This document shows, piece after piece, positions 33,763-45,634 of a DNA stretch of 64,000 bases. Positions within the stretch are counted from its first letter, which is position 1. The number at the start of each line of letters is the position of its first letter. Source of the stretch: Blattamonas nauphoetae. Lineage: Eukaryota; Preaxostyla; Oxymonadida. The notes beneath the pieces are model-generated. The model did no database searches, had not been told where the DNA came from, and was given only the letters and a program-made list of their open reading frames with translations. A program made the position numbers and the translations under genes. The stretch lies in assembly GCA_033064195.1 (NCBI GenBank), contig JARBJD010000062.1, forward strand, positions 242,459 through 306,458, read 5' to 3'.

Positions 33763-36700
33763 TCACTTCATTTTTAAGAAGAAATGCAATTTTTTTCGCT
33801 GAACAGAACTGACACCATTTTCTATCACCATCAGACATCCACACGCCTCCATCGAGTTCGGAGTTGGGTGGAGAAGATGAGGGAACAGGGAGGGAAGAGG
33901 CAGAAGCAGAGGAGGCGAGGGAACACCGCTCGTCGGTACAATCGTTCCCCCATCCCTCCTCTCTCGGCTACCATCAAGCATGACCAGAATTGGGTGAGGA
34001 GGAGAAAGACGAGGCTGCACTGTTGGGGGGCCGAATGAATCGGAAGAGGTGCGACTGCGAGAATGGAAGGAAGGGGACGGAGAGGACGAGAGTGAATCGG
34101 GAGAGACCATGCACCTTGTTCTGCGGAAAGAGGCGATGGAGTTGAAATTGAGGTGCTCATCAGACTCGTTGAAGCGGAGTGGAGAAGAGTCATCGTGGCG
34201 CTGAGATTGGGGGGACGTTGGAGACGAGAGCGTGTCGGATTGGTCTGGGTTCGAAGACTTCGTGACAGGGCCAGATGCAGCGTGGTTTGGATCGACACCG
34301 CATCTGTCGACAGTGTTGGGGAAGAGGGGGAATGGAGGAGAAGACACACTTCTGGTTGAACTGGTGTTGACTGATCGAACACATGACTTGGAAGAAGAGA
34401 CCGCGAGAGGGAAGGAGGGTGAGATTTCGGAGAAGAAGAGGAACGTGAGACCACTCTCGTCGTTGGAGGGGAGAGAAGACGCTGGACAATGGGTGAGATG
34501 TGGACGGGGAGAGGAGGCAGAGGGCGAGGATAGAACCAGACTGGACGAGACTGTCCATCTGCCCAGCCCGCCCTTCTTCCGCTCCGACACAGCAGAAACA
34601 GCTCGCCGAGAATGGGCATCACACCCGACACCGCAAGTTGTGCCTGCGCTGTACTCGCCGCAGTTCGCCACACCAGTGTCGAGCAGAAGGGGAAGCAAGA
34701 GGGAGAATGAAGGAGAGATGGAAGACACTCTGCGAACTCTGTAGAGATCGAGGCGGAAGATGGATGGAAGAGGCAGCTTCTTCTGAAGCAGAGTGACTGC
34801 AGAATCCGAGTGAGCTGGAACTTCCGCTTTTGGAATGCTTGTGGCACTTTCTTCATTTTAGCATCGCTGTCCCCACCAGATGGAACAGACATGGTGAGGT
34901 TCGGCTTCTTCGGACCAGTGTTGCTTTGCCCCGCGCCGGCGATGATGTTGAACTCTTCGGGGAACACAACCTCATCGAACTCGTCCAGTGCGATGATCTT
35001 GATTATCCAGAGCGACTGGGCTTTCTTATCCAGGCCGTCGTTCTTGTCGATGGCATCGCGGACAGTCTTCGGATTGTTGGATGGCTTGATGTCCAGCGAA
35101 ACAGTCAAATCGGAGAGGGGTGTTGTAGAGCAGACGAAGACGGAGTCGAGCTCGAAGCTGATCTGGCCTTTCCCGAACCCGCGTCGCTGCTCCTCCATTT
35201 TAGTGGCACGGCGTTGAGTCTGTGAAGCGGAGTCGCGGTGGGTGAAGATCTTGTCGTCGTTTCTTTTTTCTGAATTTCTCATATTTTTATCTCTGAAGAG
35301 TTCCTCAGGATCAACATTCACAGGATCACGATCGTGTTCGCAGTCCATGGGGAAACTAAGACTTGCTGAGACCTGAATTATTTCCACAACACTCACAGAT
35401 AGTGTATTTCTCAGTTTCATCACACTTTCTCCTTCATTCTTTGTGCTATCTTGTCCTGGATTCTCTTCGAAACAATTCAAGATTACTCACTCTTTCTTGT
35501 CGTTGGTCGCGGCCTCGTCTTCAGTTGTGAGTGTGAGTGATTTTGTGGAAGCGGAGAAATGAGGACATTCGAGCAATCCGTGTTCGTCTCCTCTTGTTGG
35601 ATGGAACACCTGACAAATGGAGGTGAATGGAGATGTGGAGATAGGAGGGGTGTGGTTTGTGGGAGTGAAGAAGGTTCGAGTGTGGGGAGGATAGAACAGA
35701 AGTGCGTTTGCTTCACTTTCAGTGTGAGGCACAAGGGAAGAGAATTGCGAAGACTTAACTTCCACATTCCCATTCCCACAAAACCGCGACTCTCCAAGCT
35801 TCCCATTTCTGAGATCGGTGTTCACAATCGACAGGCTTCTTCCATTCTGAGAAACAAGTGTTGACACTTGTCACAAGTTCCGCAGTTCTGTCTTCTGTCA
35901 GATCAGCAAGGTGAACAGACAGCGACGAGAGACTCAGAGACGAGGCCACGTTGTTCACCACAATCTGACCATCTCCTTCCAAAATCAGGTCGAACAATTC
36001 AATCGCAGCGAGTGTCCATTCAGACGCAGCTGAGACGAGTGGAGTGGTCTGTGTCACATCCGAATCGAGAACAACAGTTTTCGTCGATCCAAAGAGCTGC
36101 TTCGAATGGGCGAGCGAGGAGCAGTGAAGGGCGAGCAGGCCACAGTGAGTGTGGTCGACGCCAGACGAGTGCACATGACGATCGGAATCAGTGCTTTGGA
36201 AAGGATGTTTGAAGAACGGGCTTGAGAGAGTTCAGAGCAACAGAATTCACGAAAGAATGGAGAGTAAGATGAATGATGATCAGATTGTGTCCAATTCCAG
36301 TGGATGACGAGTACAAGGTGAATGTGGTTTGTGTGATCGAGAGTCTTCACTGTTGCCTCCATCAATCCTGAATTCATCTCAATCACGAGTGTGTGTCCGC
36401 CATCCCCATCTCGTCCCGAATCCCCAACTGTGATCGTGCTCTGTCGATACGGTCGAAGGAAGAACAGACGTGTCAGCGAGCGATGGCTGCTGCTTTCCGC
36501 TTCTGACTTGTCGACTCCACAGAGAGTGTAATCGTCCGCAGGCGAGTTCAGAGAAGTCGCTGTCGATGCCCAACTCGAGTTCGAGATCAGAGTGCCAAAC
36601 GAGAAGCCTTCCACGAACACCCACGATCCCTTCTTGCACTCTCCACACATTCAGCCAGCGTCAAATGATTCTTGGATCATAAGATCAGACGAGACAGCGT

Positions 36701-38410
36701 CAGAACCACGAGAAACGAACAGAACTCCTCCATCTCCACTCGACGAGCACGACGAGAATGATGTTCCTTCAATGTTCACCTTCCCAGACGACGAGGAGCG
36801 AAGAACCGATCCTGACCCACTCGTCGAGATCTGCAAAAATGACGACGACGAGATCGAAACATCCCCACTTCCACTCATCCAAATCGCATGACGAAGAGCG
36901 AATGAGAATCCTGAAACATCAACTGAGGTCAGCGAGAGTCGTCCTCCACTCGCAACAAACAGCGATTCCGTCCGATCTGTGCTCAACAGCGACGAATGCC
37001 GAGTGAATCCAACGTCCTCAAACGAGACAGTTCCCGACGACATCGAAAGGAGGGAAGATGGTTGAGAAAATTCCAAAATCGACAGATCCTCTCCTTCTCC
37101 AGCAATTTCGATTGTCTTCCCAGCCAGCTGCAGAGTGCCTTAGCTCGTCGTTCCTGTTTTCATCGAAATCGACCATTCGTATTCTGCGAGAAGACGAGCA
37201 CTCAGATCACTCACCGATCCACACCCACTCGCCGACGCCCAGCACAGCGACTCGTCCTTCCCATTCACTCCATCCACCACAATCGATGCTGGAAGGTGGA
37301 TGTGTTCTGTTGTTGTGTCTCCCCCAACTGAACTGCGAGGCGATTCAGTGATGCTCAGCGACGACGGAAGAGGAGACGACAGCGAGCACGTCGAAGCGGC
37401 ATCAACAAAAAGAGACGACGCTTCTGTTCCAACGCAGTCTTTGAAGAGAAGACCCGAGTGGGTGAGCGAGCCAGAGCAAGACTCAATCGACAGAGGCGCT
37501 TGTTGCAACGAGCGGCGAAGATGAGCAAACGAAACTGAGGTCAGACTGATCGAGCTCACATTCGGACACAAAACACCTTTCACTTCACACCTCTCTCGCC
37601 CCCACTCCAAACACACCTCCCCTCACCTCAACCACATTCGACCCAATCTCACCAACGTCTTCCTCTCCGCGGAACACACACGATGCAATCGACGGCGATC
37701 CTCCACTCTGCTTCATAAAACTCGCGAATCGAGAAGGCACAAACACGAAATAGCTCAGCGAAAGCGATCCTCCCTTTTTCGTCATGAACGCGCCTTCGCT
37801 GTTTGGCGGCGAGATGTGCACAATCGGATGGAAGTCCCCAAACGACGACACCTTCACTTTCTTCTCTCCAATCGAGAACGCCTGCGTCTCGTCGTATTGC
37901 CCAGCCTCCACAACAATCTGCACATCGTCCTTCTCCAGCCGCTCTGTCCCAGCATACCCAATCGTCGCGCACCGACCCGAATACGACGTCCCACACACTG
38001 GATCGTTGCTTCCTTTCGAAATGTCCACAAGCACGGCTGGATCGGGGAGACGAACGTCGAGGAGAGTGTAGTTCGGTGATATATCAAGACACGAAAAGTC
38101 GAAGATGTGAGGAGAAGATCCAATGGAAATGCGAGGGAAGTGTGATGTGCTGAAGCTGTTGAAGGACGATTCATTCGCAAGAATTGCTTTCTATTCGAGA
38201 AATTCGTGGAAGCGAATGTCTATTCCAACGCTGACTGTGGCAGGTTGACCATCGACGAGTATATCATCCTGCGACTGATCCTCTCCCCTCTCCACCCCAT
38301 CACGGAAAGGAGAAGCAGGGAAGAAGGAGAGAGGACTTGATCGGGTGGCATCCGCAAAGATTGAGGACGGGGTGCAAGGGAGAAGGGAGAATGACAGCGA
38401 CAAGAGGCCA
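33763..38410 (-). pseudogene. Fragmented beta-helix (pectin-lyase-fold) surface-protein gene
   Basis: The minus strand carries pieces of one or two large secreted/surface proteins of the Ser/Thr/Val-rich right-handed beta-helix type, but in shifting frames. Pieces in order: VDISKGSNDPVCGTSYSGRC (about 38030) with SFGDFHPIVHISPPNSEGAF; ISLTSVSFAHLRRSL and VDGVNGKDESLCWASASGCG (37560-37200); GTVSFEDVGFTRHSSLL through VNIEGTSFSSCSSSGDGGVL (37050-36690); a conserved non-helix block GSWVFVEGFSFGTLISNSSW (about 36630) through STITVGDSGRDGDGG; helix repeats again at 36170-35500; and a Cys-containing segment NCGEYSAGTTCGVGC (about 34680). At least six frame changes have no convincing GT..AG intron, and a stop lies in frame near 38190, so I read it as decayed. 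Large families of such proteins are known in oxymonads. A heavily spliced live gene cannot be excluded. Confidence 0.6.
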
Positions 38411-38931
38411 GAGAAGGGAAGGAATCCAACGGAGTGGTGAAACGCGATCCCGATCTCGATCTCATCTCTTGTGGTCTATCCGACATGTACTGACTTTGTT
38501 GCGTTATCTGTCCATACAGTGCTTCTCTTGCGACAGCTTCTTGATTTCCGAACTGTATTTCGTGAAATTTGGCGCAGAAGAGCGTTTTGACTTTCAATCC
38601 CTTTTCTGAGATTCGTACTTCACAGAAATGTTACGATAAACACTCCTTCGTGCAAAGTGGCGATGAATCGTTCAGATCTTGATGATGACCATATTTCATT
38701 TTTCTTCCCTGTTAAGAGGAATTTTTACGTGTCACTCTTGGTTTATTCTTATTCTTGCTCAATAGTTCCAGTGAAGTGGGTGAAACAATCAAAGACAATC
38801 GTACCCAAAGCTACTCGTGTGAAATGAGGGTGACTGAACTGTCCGTGATTTCGTGACCAATGTAGAACAGAATCAGAAAAAACTGTACTGCTAGAGTACA
38901 CTCAAATCCAAACAAGACAAAAATAAGATAT

Positions 38932-40035
38932 TCAGAGGGCAGTTCCTCGTTCGAAGCTTTCTTTGATTTCGAAGGTGTACTGGTCGTAATACCGATTGAT
39001 TTTTTCATTAAACTTCTTGTTGCCCTTGTGAATGTATGTGACTTCCTCCTCATCATCTCTGCCAGCCGTCAAGTTCAATCGAGGACGATGGTATTTATCT
39101 TTCTTTTCTTTTCTGAGAATGTGAAGGAAAGGGCAAAATAGAACAATGAACAGATAGAGATACTCTGCTTTGAGCTCTTGAGCGAGTTTTTCTTTTTGGG
39201 TGGAGGTGTTCAAGGACAGAAGTTGTCTGCCAATATCGCCCTCAGTTTCAAGAAGTTTTTTTTGCCTCTCATACTCTTCCTAAACGTAAAGTGAAGGAGA
39301 CAAAGAAGAGAAATTAGATTTGAATCGTCCATTCAGACCTGGCTCACTCTGAGGTGTTCGGTTCGTTTTGTGAAAGCAGCTTCCGATGCCAATTTGTTTG
39401 TAAATGCTGCAAAGAGTCAAAAATAATGGAGCAAACAAGCTGCATATTGATCAAGTTCTGTGTGGAACATTTTTTCTCGTTCTTTTTTCACTTTTTGTTT
39501 CGCTTGAAGTGCTGATTCTGTTAGATGCTCAGGTGGAATTTCTTCTCCTTTTTCTTGAGCTTCAGTAAACCTTTTCTCTCTTTCAATCTTTTCTTTTTTT
39601 CGTCGAAGCCTTTCTTCTTTCCAAAAAGGAGTTTTCTTCCTCCTCTCTTCTTCAACAACTTCCTGTTTATTCAGTCTTTGTGCTTCGTTCTAAACGAGAA
39701 AATCGGAGAAACCCCCGCAAAAAAAAGCACTGTTAAAGATGATTCAGGAAAAACAAACAATTTTTGTGCGAATTTCGAAGAGTTTTTGTCTGAGAGAATC
39801 ACTATCACTATCTGAAGAAGATTCTGTTGAGTGTTGTCGTTTTTGAGGTGTAATCTTCTCTCCTTCAGAAATATCTGCGGAATCATCAGAATCTGAATCA
39901 TCATCAAACGAAGAAGACTCATCTTCAGAATCTCTCGTAAAACGACTTGCTAAGGATCTGATGAATAAAAATATGTGTAAATAAGATGAAATCGTACCGA
40001 GACTGCCGACTGCGAGATTGTTCGTGGGATTCCAT
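38932..40035 (-). CDS. SYF2: Pre-mRNA-splicing factor SYF2
   Basis: SYF2 is a component of the Prp19/NTC spliceosome complex. Exon 1 starts at 40035 (MESHEQSRSRQSR) and is joined through a 40-base intron (gtacgat...ttcatcag) to SLASRFTRDSEDESSSF and an acidic Ser/Asp stretch. Then come LRQKLFEIRTKI, the RLNKQEVVEEERRKKTPFWKEE-type block (family: RKLNHQEVVEEDKR...), and KRFTEAQEKGEEIPPEHL. Next are AFTNKLASEAAFTKRTEHLR, EEYERQKKLL and KEKKDKYHRPRLNLTAGRDD. The end, YIHKGNKKFNEKINRYYDQY followed by TFEIKESFERGTAL, matches the SYF2 C-terminus (YINERN.KFN.K..R.Y.KYT.EIK..LERGTA). There are six or so short introns. It is divergent from the ubiquitin-like gene by 50 bases. Confidence 0.92.
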
Positions 40036-40085
40036 GGGATTAGCTGAGGAAACTCGATCAAGACCATGATGGTTTCATAATCGCC

Positions 40086-41605
40086 ATGTCTGTCTCAGTT
40101 TTTATCCGAACGTTTGATGCACCCCAATTTCATCTTGGACACTTCTCACGTGATGCTACCACACACACTCTCGCAGAAGCTCTCAGCAGAACTCATCGAT
40201 TCCCAAACGACACAACCTCGTTCGTTTTTCAAATACAAGGAAGGATAATCCCACAAGAACTGCCAATAGACACACTGTTGGAATCACAGGGTGAGGATTC
40301 ATTGACTTTCTTTGTCTCAACAGATGACACCTCATCATCAAATCTTTCAGCTCCATCACCCTCTCCTTCGGAAACCGATCTTCATCTTTCAAGTCCAACA
40401 ATAGATTCTCACGATAATCTTCCCATTCCGCCTCACATAGCTGTCTTTGATCAGGAAGAAGACGACATCATCACGCCAGAACCCATCTCACCTGAACAAC
40501 TCCGGAGAATTCAAGTCGCAAAGCTCAAACTGCAAGTTGCTCTACTTCAGGCGTCTCTTTCCGGGATCCTTCCACGGGATCCGGAACATCAATCTCTTGA
40601 AATTGACCAAAAAACTCTCACAACTCTGAAAGTTCGATTATCACAAATTACACAAGAGGAAACAACTCAAATCGACACTGAAGATGAATCAGCGTATGCA
40701 TCAGTGTTGTTATCCCAAAAACGCTCAGAGCAACGTGATATCAGACGAAAAAAGCTTCTCATTGGTATAGCCCTCGTCCTATCCTGTTTGATTGGTTGGG
40801 TGTTTTTCTTACCTGGCTTGCTTAAGGCCATCAGCAACAATTCTGCAGTCGCTCCCAATGATTTAGTTGGGTCATTAATCAGTTTCGGCATGATCATCAT
40901 CGTACTCGTATTAAGCGCAGAAATGGTATGTCAATAAACTTATCTCAAGTAAATCTCTTCTGTACTTCCCCTTCAGGAGAGAAAATGGAAAGCAACCCTC
41001 GAGGAACTGGAGAACTTAAGAGCAATCTACGATGAACCCCCCGAAGACCAAACACCTACCACCCCCCAACCATTCAATATCTTGGATGCAATTCTACGTA
41101 TCTATGACCAAGTCAAAGACTGGATAACAGCCCATCCAGATTGTATGGCGCTTTCTTCCCCTAATCTTCATCTCCAAATCACCGTTCATTCTCATTGTAT
41201 TAGTGAAGAAGAACCTGCTACTGACCTTTTTCCTTTATTTCGTCTTCTCATTTGTCGTTGACTCTTTTCTGAAAGACACACCTTTGGAATCTATCTCATT
41301 TGGCATCTGCGTTTCCATGCTTATCGTTTCTCTCCTCCTCGAGCTGATCCACAATGGAGCCCCAGTTTGTATTATTTCATCTTCCATATTCCTCCTCGCA
41401 GAGTCCATTTTCCTACTTCAATCTCCACACATCTCTTCTCCGGCGAATTGTCATGTGGATCCTGACGGCGTTTCTCATCCCCTTCCATAATTTTGATCCT
41501 ACTCAAGTCTTCCCAAAACCTCTTCCCATTCAAATTGATCCGAATAGTGATGAGGAGCAGTTCCAGTCTGAACCAAATCAAGAAGACACAGAACAAGTGA
41601 TTTGA
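40086..41605 (+). CDS. Ubiquitin-like-domain multi-span membrane protein
   Basis: Four exons, with introns 40926-40976 (51 bases), 41143-41203 (61) and 41365-41401 (37), all GT..AG and frame-preserving. Residues 1-80 (MSVSVFIRTFDAPQFHLGHF ... FQIQGRIIPQELPIDTL ... DSLTFFVS) have the beta-grasp pattern of ubiquitin-like domains. A Ser/Pro/acidic linker, a helical segment (ISPEQLRRIQVAKLKLQVAL) and two TM segments (LLIGIALVLSCLIGWVFFL and LISFGMIIIVLVLSAEM) follow. Then come a soluble helix, further TM segments (NLLLTFFLYFVFSFVVDSFL, ISFGICVSMLIVSLLLELI, IVMWILTAFLIPF) and an acidic tail ending DTEQVI. Ubl-TM proteins such as TMUB and Dsc3 work in ER-associated degradation; membership in those families is inference from architecture only. 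Confidence 0.78.
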
Positions 41606-41689
41606 ATATATCACATTCAATTTAGATCTTCCGTTCATACCATCTCATTTAATGCCTCTTCTTCAAACTTTTCGGCTTTTTTGATCAAC

Positions 41690-42305
41690 GATCGTCTTGT
41701 TGTGACCAGCACGACCAGGCGCAGCAATCGGTCAGGCGTCTGGTCGTGCTATGACGAGTTCAACCGAATGGGAGTGGAAGTGCTGTCGTACTTCGCACAG
41801 CAGCTGCAGGAGATCCTCACCGCTCTCGAAGAGACGTGTGGTGTCTTCGTCACAGTGAACTCTGGCGATGCCGACCGTTCAGAACTCCCTGACAACTTGA
41901 AGACTCTCTTCTGTCCCGTCGCCGTGATGGTACCCGACTCAGCGATGATTATCCAGATCAGTCTGTGCACCGTAGGGTTCACATATCCCCTCACACTCGC
42001 TCAGAAGATCGACACCGTGTACACACTGTCCATGCAGCAGCTGTCTCGCCAGGCTCACGACGGTGTTGTGTCCAGTCTTGTGATGCGAGCAGAGAACGAC
42101 GAGTCGCTGGACGAAAAGTGGATCATCTTTGACAGGCAAGCCGATTCACTCCGGATCGACTCATTGAACTCCGTGCTCACTCTCACCAACCAGGTTCGAT
42201 TCACATTCCCACAAGTTTCGTTCCTCTTCAAAGTGCAGGATCTTCAGGAAGCCTTTCCTTCCACTATCTCCCGAAGTCCGACATCTCCAAGCTTCAGTGG
42301 GTGAA
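41690..42305 (+). pseudogene. Dynein heavy chain remnant, AAA1-AAA2
   Basis: An open frame with clear dynein heavy chain similarity. SGVWSCYDEFNRMGVEVLSY is the AAA1 Walker B region (family CFDEFNRI.VEVLSV), SGDADRSELPDNLKTLFCPV corresponds to [21 protein letters not shown], and MVPDSAMIIQISLCTVGF and LSMQQLSRQAHD follow. A deletion then joins to KWIIFDRQADSLRIDSLNSV (family KW..FDGPVD..WIE..N.V) and FLFKVQDLQEAFPSTISR (family LMFEV.DL..ASPATVSR). The AAA1 P-loop, the AAA2 P-loop and most of the linker are missing, and many invariant residues are replaced. This is a host-gene remnant, not a copy of the intact dynein at 12-26 kb moved recently: identity is visibly lower. Confidence 0.85.
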
Positions 42306-42339
42306 GTCGGAGGACACGTTCCCCATTCCGGCATGTATG

Positions 42340-43900
42340 TACCCTGTAGGGGATCGGGAGACTGCAGGGGATTGGGACCCTGTAGGGGGTGGAAAGGGAC
42401 CCTGTAGGGGATGAAAGGAACCCTGTAGGGGATTTTGGTACTCTGTAGGGGATGACTTGCAAGAGTGTTTTCGACTCACTCCACTCAATGAAATGAGTCA
42501 GAGACAACAACGAGATCCATACATCCTCGATTGCGTCATTTTTCGTTCTCCTATGAATTACTCTATTATCAGCTATATTTACATTCATATTCTCATTCTT
42601 TTTGCATTTCATCCATAAAATTCAACTTCATTTTTCGTAAAAGTCATAGATGGTCGTGATCCTTGATCAAGACCAAGGCAGATCCAACCACTGTCCTGAC
42701 CATATTTCGTGTTTTTTCGATCGATTCTCCAAGATCTAATCTTCATCTTGTTCTTTCTAACCAAGCTCCTAAATCGTTCACAGAGATCATAAACGGCCTC
42801 TCATTGACTTACAAGGTGTGATGATCTCCATTCATTCCACCTTTCGTTTTCACTTTTTTACCTGATTTCAATCTCCGTTTGTTCGCTTCATTCACCTTTG
42901 CCATTATGATTTTCTTCAATCACTGTCCATTTCTTCGTCACTTTTCAATTTTCATTCGTGAATTCTCTCTTTTAGAGTAAGTTTGTCAATGAGTGCTCTT
43001 CTTCGATTAAAAAACAGAAATTACATCTAAAGATCGCCAAGCGTCCTCACAAAATGGTTAGAAAGCACTCAAGAGTTTTTAAGGAGACTATGACAAATGG
43101 ATGTGATCGGTCGAGATGTGGTCCAGATTGCTGAAATGTATCTGAGGATATAGACGGAAAGAAGAGTTTGATAGAACGGGATGTTATGTTGGTAATCAGG
43201 GAAAGCGTGAGGATGGCAAGGGAAGTCATATTGAGGAGAGAGAACCGCATCAAAGATGACTTGTTGGCAATTAATGAAAAATGAGAATTTAAGAATGAAA
43301 ATTGAAAATTGAGGGAAAAATGGACAGTGATTGAAGAAAATCATAATGGCAAAGGTGAATGAAGCGAACAAACGGAGATTGAAATCAGGTAAAAAAGTGA
43401 AAACGAAAGGTGGAATGAATGGAGATCATCACACCTTGTAAGTCAATGAGAGGCCGTTTATGATCTCTGTGAACGATTTAGGAGCTTGGTTAGAAAGAAC
43501 AAGATGAAGATTAGATCTTGGAGAATCGATCGAAAAAACACGAAATATGGTCAGGACAGTGGTTGGATCTGCCCTGATTCAAGACCACAACAACATCGTT
43601 GGCAATCTCACTTCAAATGGACACTAAGGTCGTTAATTTCATTTCATTTCGCATATATTCACTGTTTCTCTTCGTTTATTCAGTATCTTCGACCAAGAAA
43701 CAAGGTTGATCGTGAAATCGGGATGAGATCAAAAGTGTTCGAGAAAATACACAATTTCCTCTGAACGGATATTTCCAATTAATTCTCCAAAGATGCCACA
43801 CCAACGGAAGTTTGATATTTTTAATAGTTCCCCCTCTAATACAATCTCCATCGATCATAGTCGGTCGATCCCCTACAGGGTCCCCATCCCCTACAGAGTA
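42340..43900. mobile_element. Inverted-repeat element inserted between dynein remnants
   Basis: Two inverted arms of about 310 bases, 42660-42970 and 43283-43590, are near-identical in reverse complement. An example is the block holding ccaaccactgtcctgacca on the left and tggtcaggacagtggttgg on the right. Outside the arms, both ends carry copies of ccctgtaggggat, six on the left (42345-42450) and two in the opposite orientation on the right (43866-43895), and the sequences beside them also match inversely (cattccggcatgtatgtac / gtacatccatgcccccattcc). The centre (42975-43280) has no recognisable gene. It looks like a non-autonomous DNA transposon or foldback element. No target duplication could be defined. 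Confidence 0.55.
42345..42450. repeat. Tandem ccctgtaggggat repeat (left end of foldback element)
   Basis: Six imperfect copies of a unit containing ccctgtagggga, spaced about 16-24 bases, with the motif itself partly palindromic (ccct...aggg). Two further copies in inverted orientation lie at 43866-43895, at the other end of the inverted-repeat element. Confidence 0.85.
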
Positions 43901-43914
43901 CATCCATGCCCCCA

Positions 43915-44195
43915 TTCCGAACCGGAAAGACTGCCCTCGCCCAGTCAATGATGGAACAGCTGCCCAAAAACAGATGGATTGCCCACACAATCAACTTTTC
44001 ACCAGAGACGTCGAACAACCAAAGGAAGGAAACGATCGAATCTCGAACGGACAAGCATGTGATGAAGTTCTCACCCTTCTGAAGAAAGTGGACGGCCACG
44101 TTCATTGACGATCTCAGCCTCCCTCTCCCCGACCTCTTCGACTCCCAACCTCCTCTCGAGCTTCTGAGGAAGTGGATGGATTACCCAGGCTGGTG
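43915..44195 (+). pseudogene. Dynein heavy chain remnant, AAA3
   Basis: A continuation of the same dynein pseudogene downstream of the foldback element. RTGKTALAQSMMEQLPKNRW fits the end of an AAA3 P-loop (GTGKT). TINFSPETSNNQ matches the conserved INFSAQTSS/TSNR region. After one frame change, TFIDDLSLPLPDLFDSQPP matches the AAA3 Walker B (F.DD.NMP..D..GSQPP) and PLELLRKWMDYPGWCD matches PLELLRQ..D..GWYD. The order relative to the 41.7-42.3 kb fragment is correct for a dynein, so the two are pieces of one gene. Confidence 0.82.
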
Positions 44196-44362
44196 TGACA
44201 GAGGAGAAGGCGCAGAAGTCAAAGCTCAATAGGCATACGTTGTGAAACAAGTGTTTATGAGTAAAAAGGAGTGAAATTCGAGATGACTGGAAGTGATTCA
44301 TCCTTTTTTCTCAAAAAGCTCACAGGATTGTTGATCGAACCACTTCGATTTCTCAACAAACC

Positions 44363-45064
44363 ATGGTGTGAATTCTACAATTTCTCACTCAACCCCTCAC
44401 TCTACTATCTAATTCTTCTTCCTCTGATATTATTATTTTCTATTCTCTTCCTCTTACAGACATCGAGAAAGACAAAGATACAGAACTATCTTGATTGGCG
44501 AGTTCGTGTCGTTCTAACGGATGGACGATACTTCGTAGGAAAATTCAAGTCATCAGATAGATTTTACAATCTGATTCTCGTAGAAGCCGAAGAAGTTCGC
44601 ACAGTGAAGGCAAAGAAAGGTCATTTTTTCATTTCCACACAACGTCCTTCAGGTGTTGAAGAACAAGAAGAAAAACGGTTTCTTGGAATTATCTTACTTC
44701 GAGGCGAATGTATTGTGACGATGATTCCGGAACAACCCCCACCTAAGAACGTGCGTTTCACACTCCATTTTTCTCAATCTTTCTCCTCTTCTCCACATCT
44801 GTTCAGAAGGAAACTGCCGCACAGAAACCAGTCGTTCCCACAACAGCTATTCCGATTGCACGAGGAATGCCTGCCCCAATTGCTGGTGGAGGAGCTCTCC
44901 CAGTAATGACAGCTCCATGGGCTGGAAATCAAATGGTTCCTCAACCCATGATGCAAATGGGACGAGGAATGCCCATGCCAGGCCAATTTCCAATGATGAC
45001 AAATCAGTGGGGAACAAATCCAATGATTCCTGCACCATTTCCCCTAGCCCAACCACGCCATTAA
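44363..45064 (+). CDS. SmB: Small nuclear ribonucleoprotein SmB
   Basis: A core spliceosomal Sm protein of 183 residues. ATG (44363-44365) is followed at once by an intron (44366-44459, gtgtgaatt...cttacag). Exon 2 then reads TSRKTKIQNYLDWRVRVVLT then DGRYFVGKFKSSDRFYNLIL (Sm1: D.R..V.L.DGR.F.G.F...D...NLIL). It continues with EEQEEKRFLGIILLRGECIV (Sm2: EE.RLGL.LLRGE.IV). A second intron (44751-44806) leads to the Met/Pro/Gly-rich tail characteristic of SmB (MPAPIAGGGALPVMTA, MGRGMPMPGQFPMM). An alternative unspliced start upstream (44281, MTGSDSSFFLKK) would add a hydrophobic stretch unlike any SmB, so the ATG-intron model is preferred. It sits between remnants of the dynein pseudogene. Confidence 0.92.
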
Positions 45065-45634
45065 TTTGCATGACTTTTCCTTTATGTCACTCATACAGGG
45101 TATTCACGATGTAAAAAAGGTATTTGAGAGGACAAATCAGAACGCGCTTGACTTGAGGAATGGTATGTTTTCCTGGTAATCGCGTTCATTTTGTATGATT
45201 CAGTGAAAAACGCTCGTTATGGGTCGAGTTTGAGTGATGGGTGGGGAAGAAAGGAGAGTGAGAAGAAGGAAGAGCCAACTGAACAGGTAGAAGAAGAAGA
45301 GAGAGAAAGAAGGGAAGGAGAAGCAACATCCGACAGAAGAGGAGAGGGAGAAGGAGACGAGGCTCGACGAAGACATTTCGAGTGAATATTGGGACGACAA
45401 GAATGAAGAAACAGACACCCAAAGGGAAGAGAAAGAAGAAGAGACAAACAGCTCGTTCGATGATTCGGAAGAGGACGAGCCAGCGATGAAGGATGAAGAG
45501 AAGAGGAGTGTGGAAGAGGAGCAGAAGGAGAAGGCAGAGGATGGGGTTCACACTCCAATCGGATATTCATTCGACAACTTCCCTGGAAATCCTCCAATCC
45601 TTCGATACAATCTCACGCGAGTGAGAATCCAAGT

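Noticed and set aside
33831-35480. A 549-residue minus frame as a single intact gene
   Set aside because: Only part of it resembles surface-protein sequence. The downstream half (LLLPLPSLFPHLL-like, Pro/Ser/Leu-rich) looks like an out-of-frame reading, and the better continuation lies in another frame.
42345-42450. CRISPR-like regularly spaced repeats
   Set aside because: Only six short imperfect copies with tiny variable gaps, in a eukaryotic genome, mirrored at the far end of a transposon-like element.
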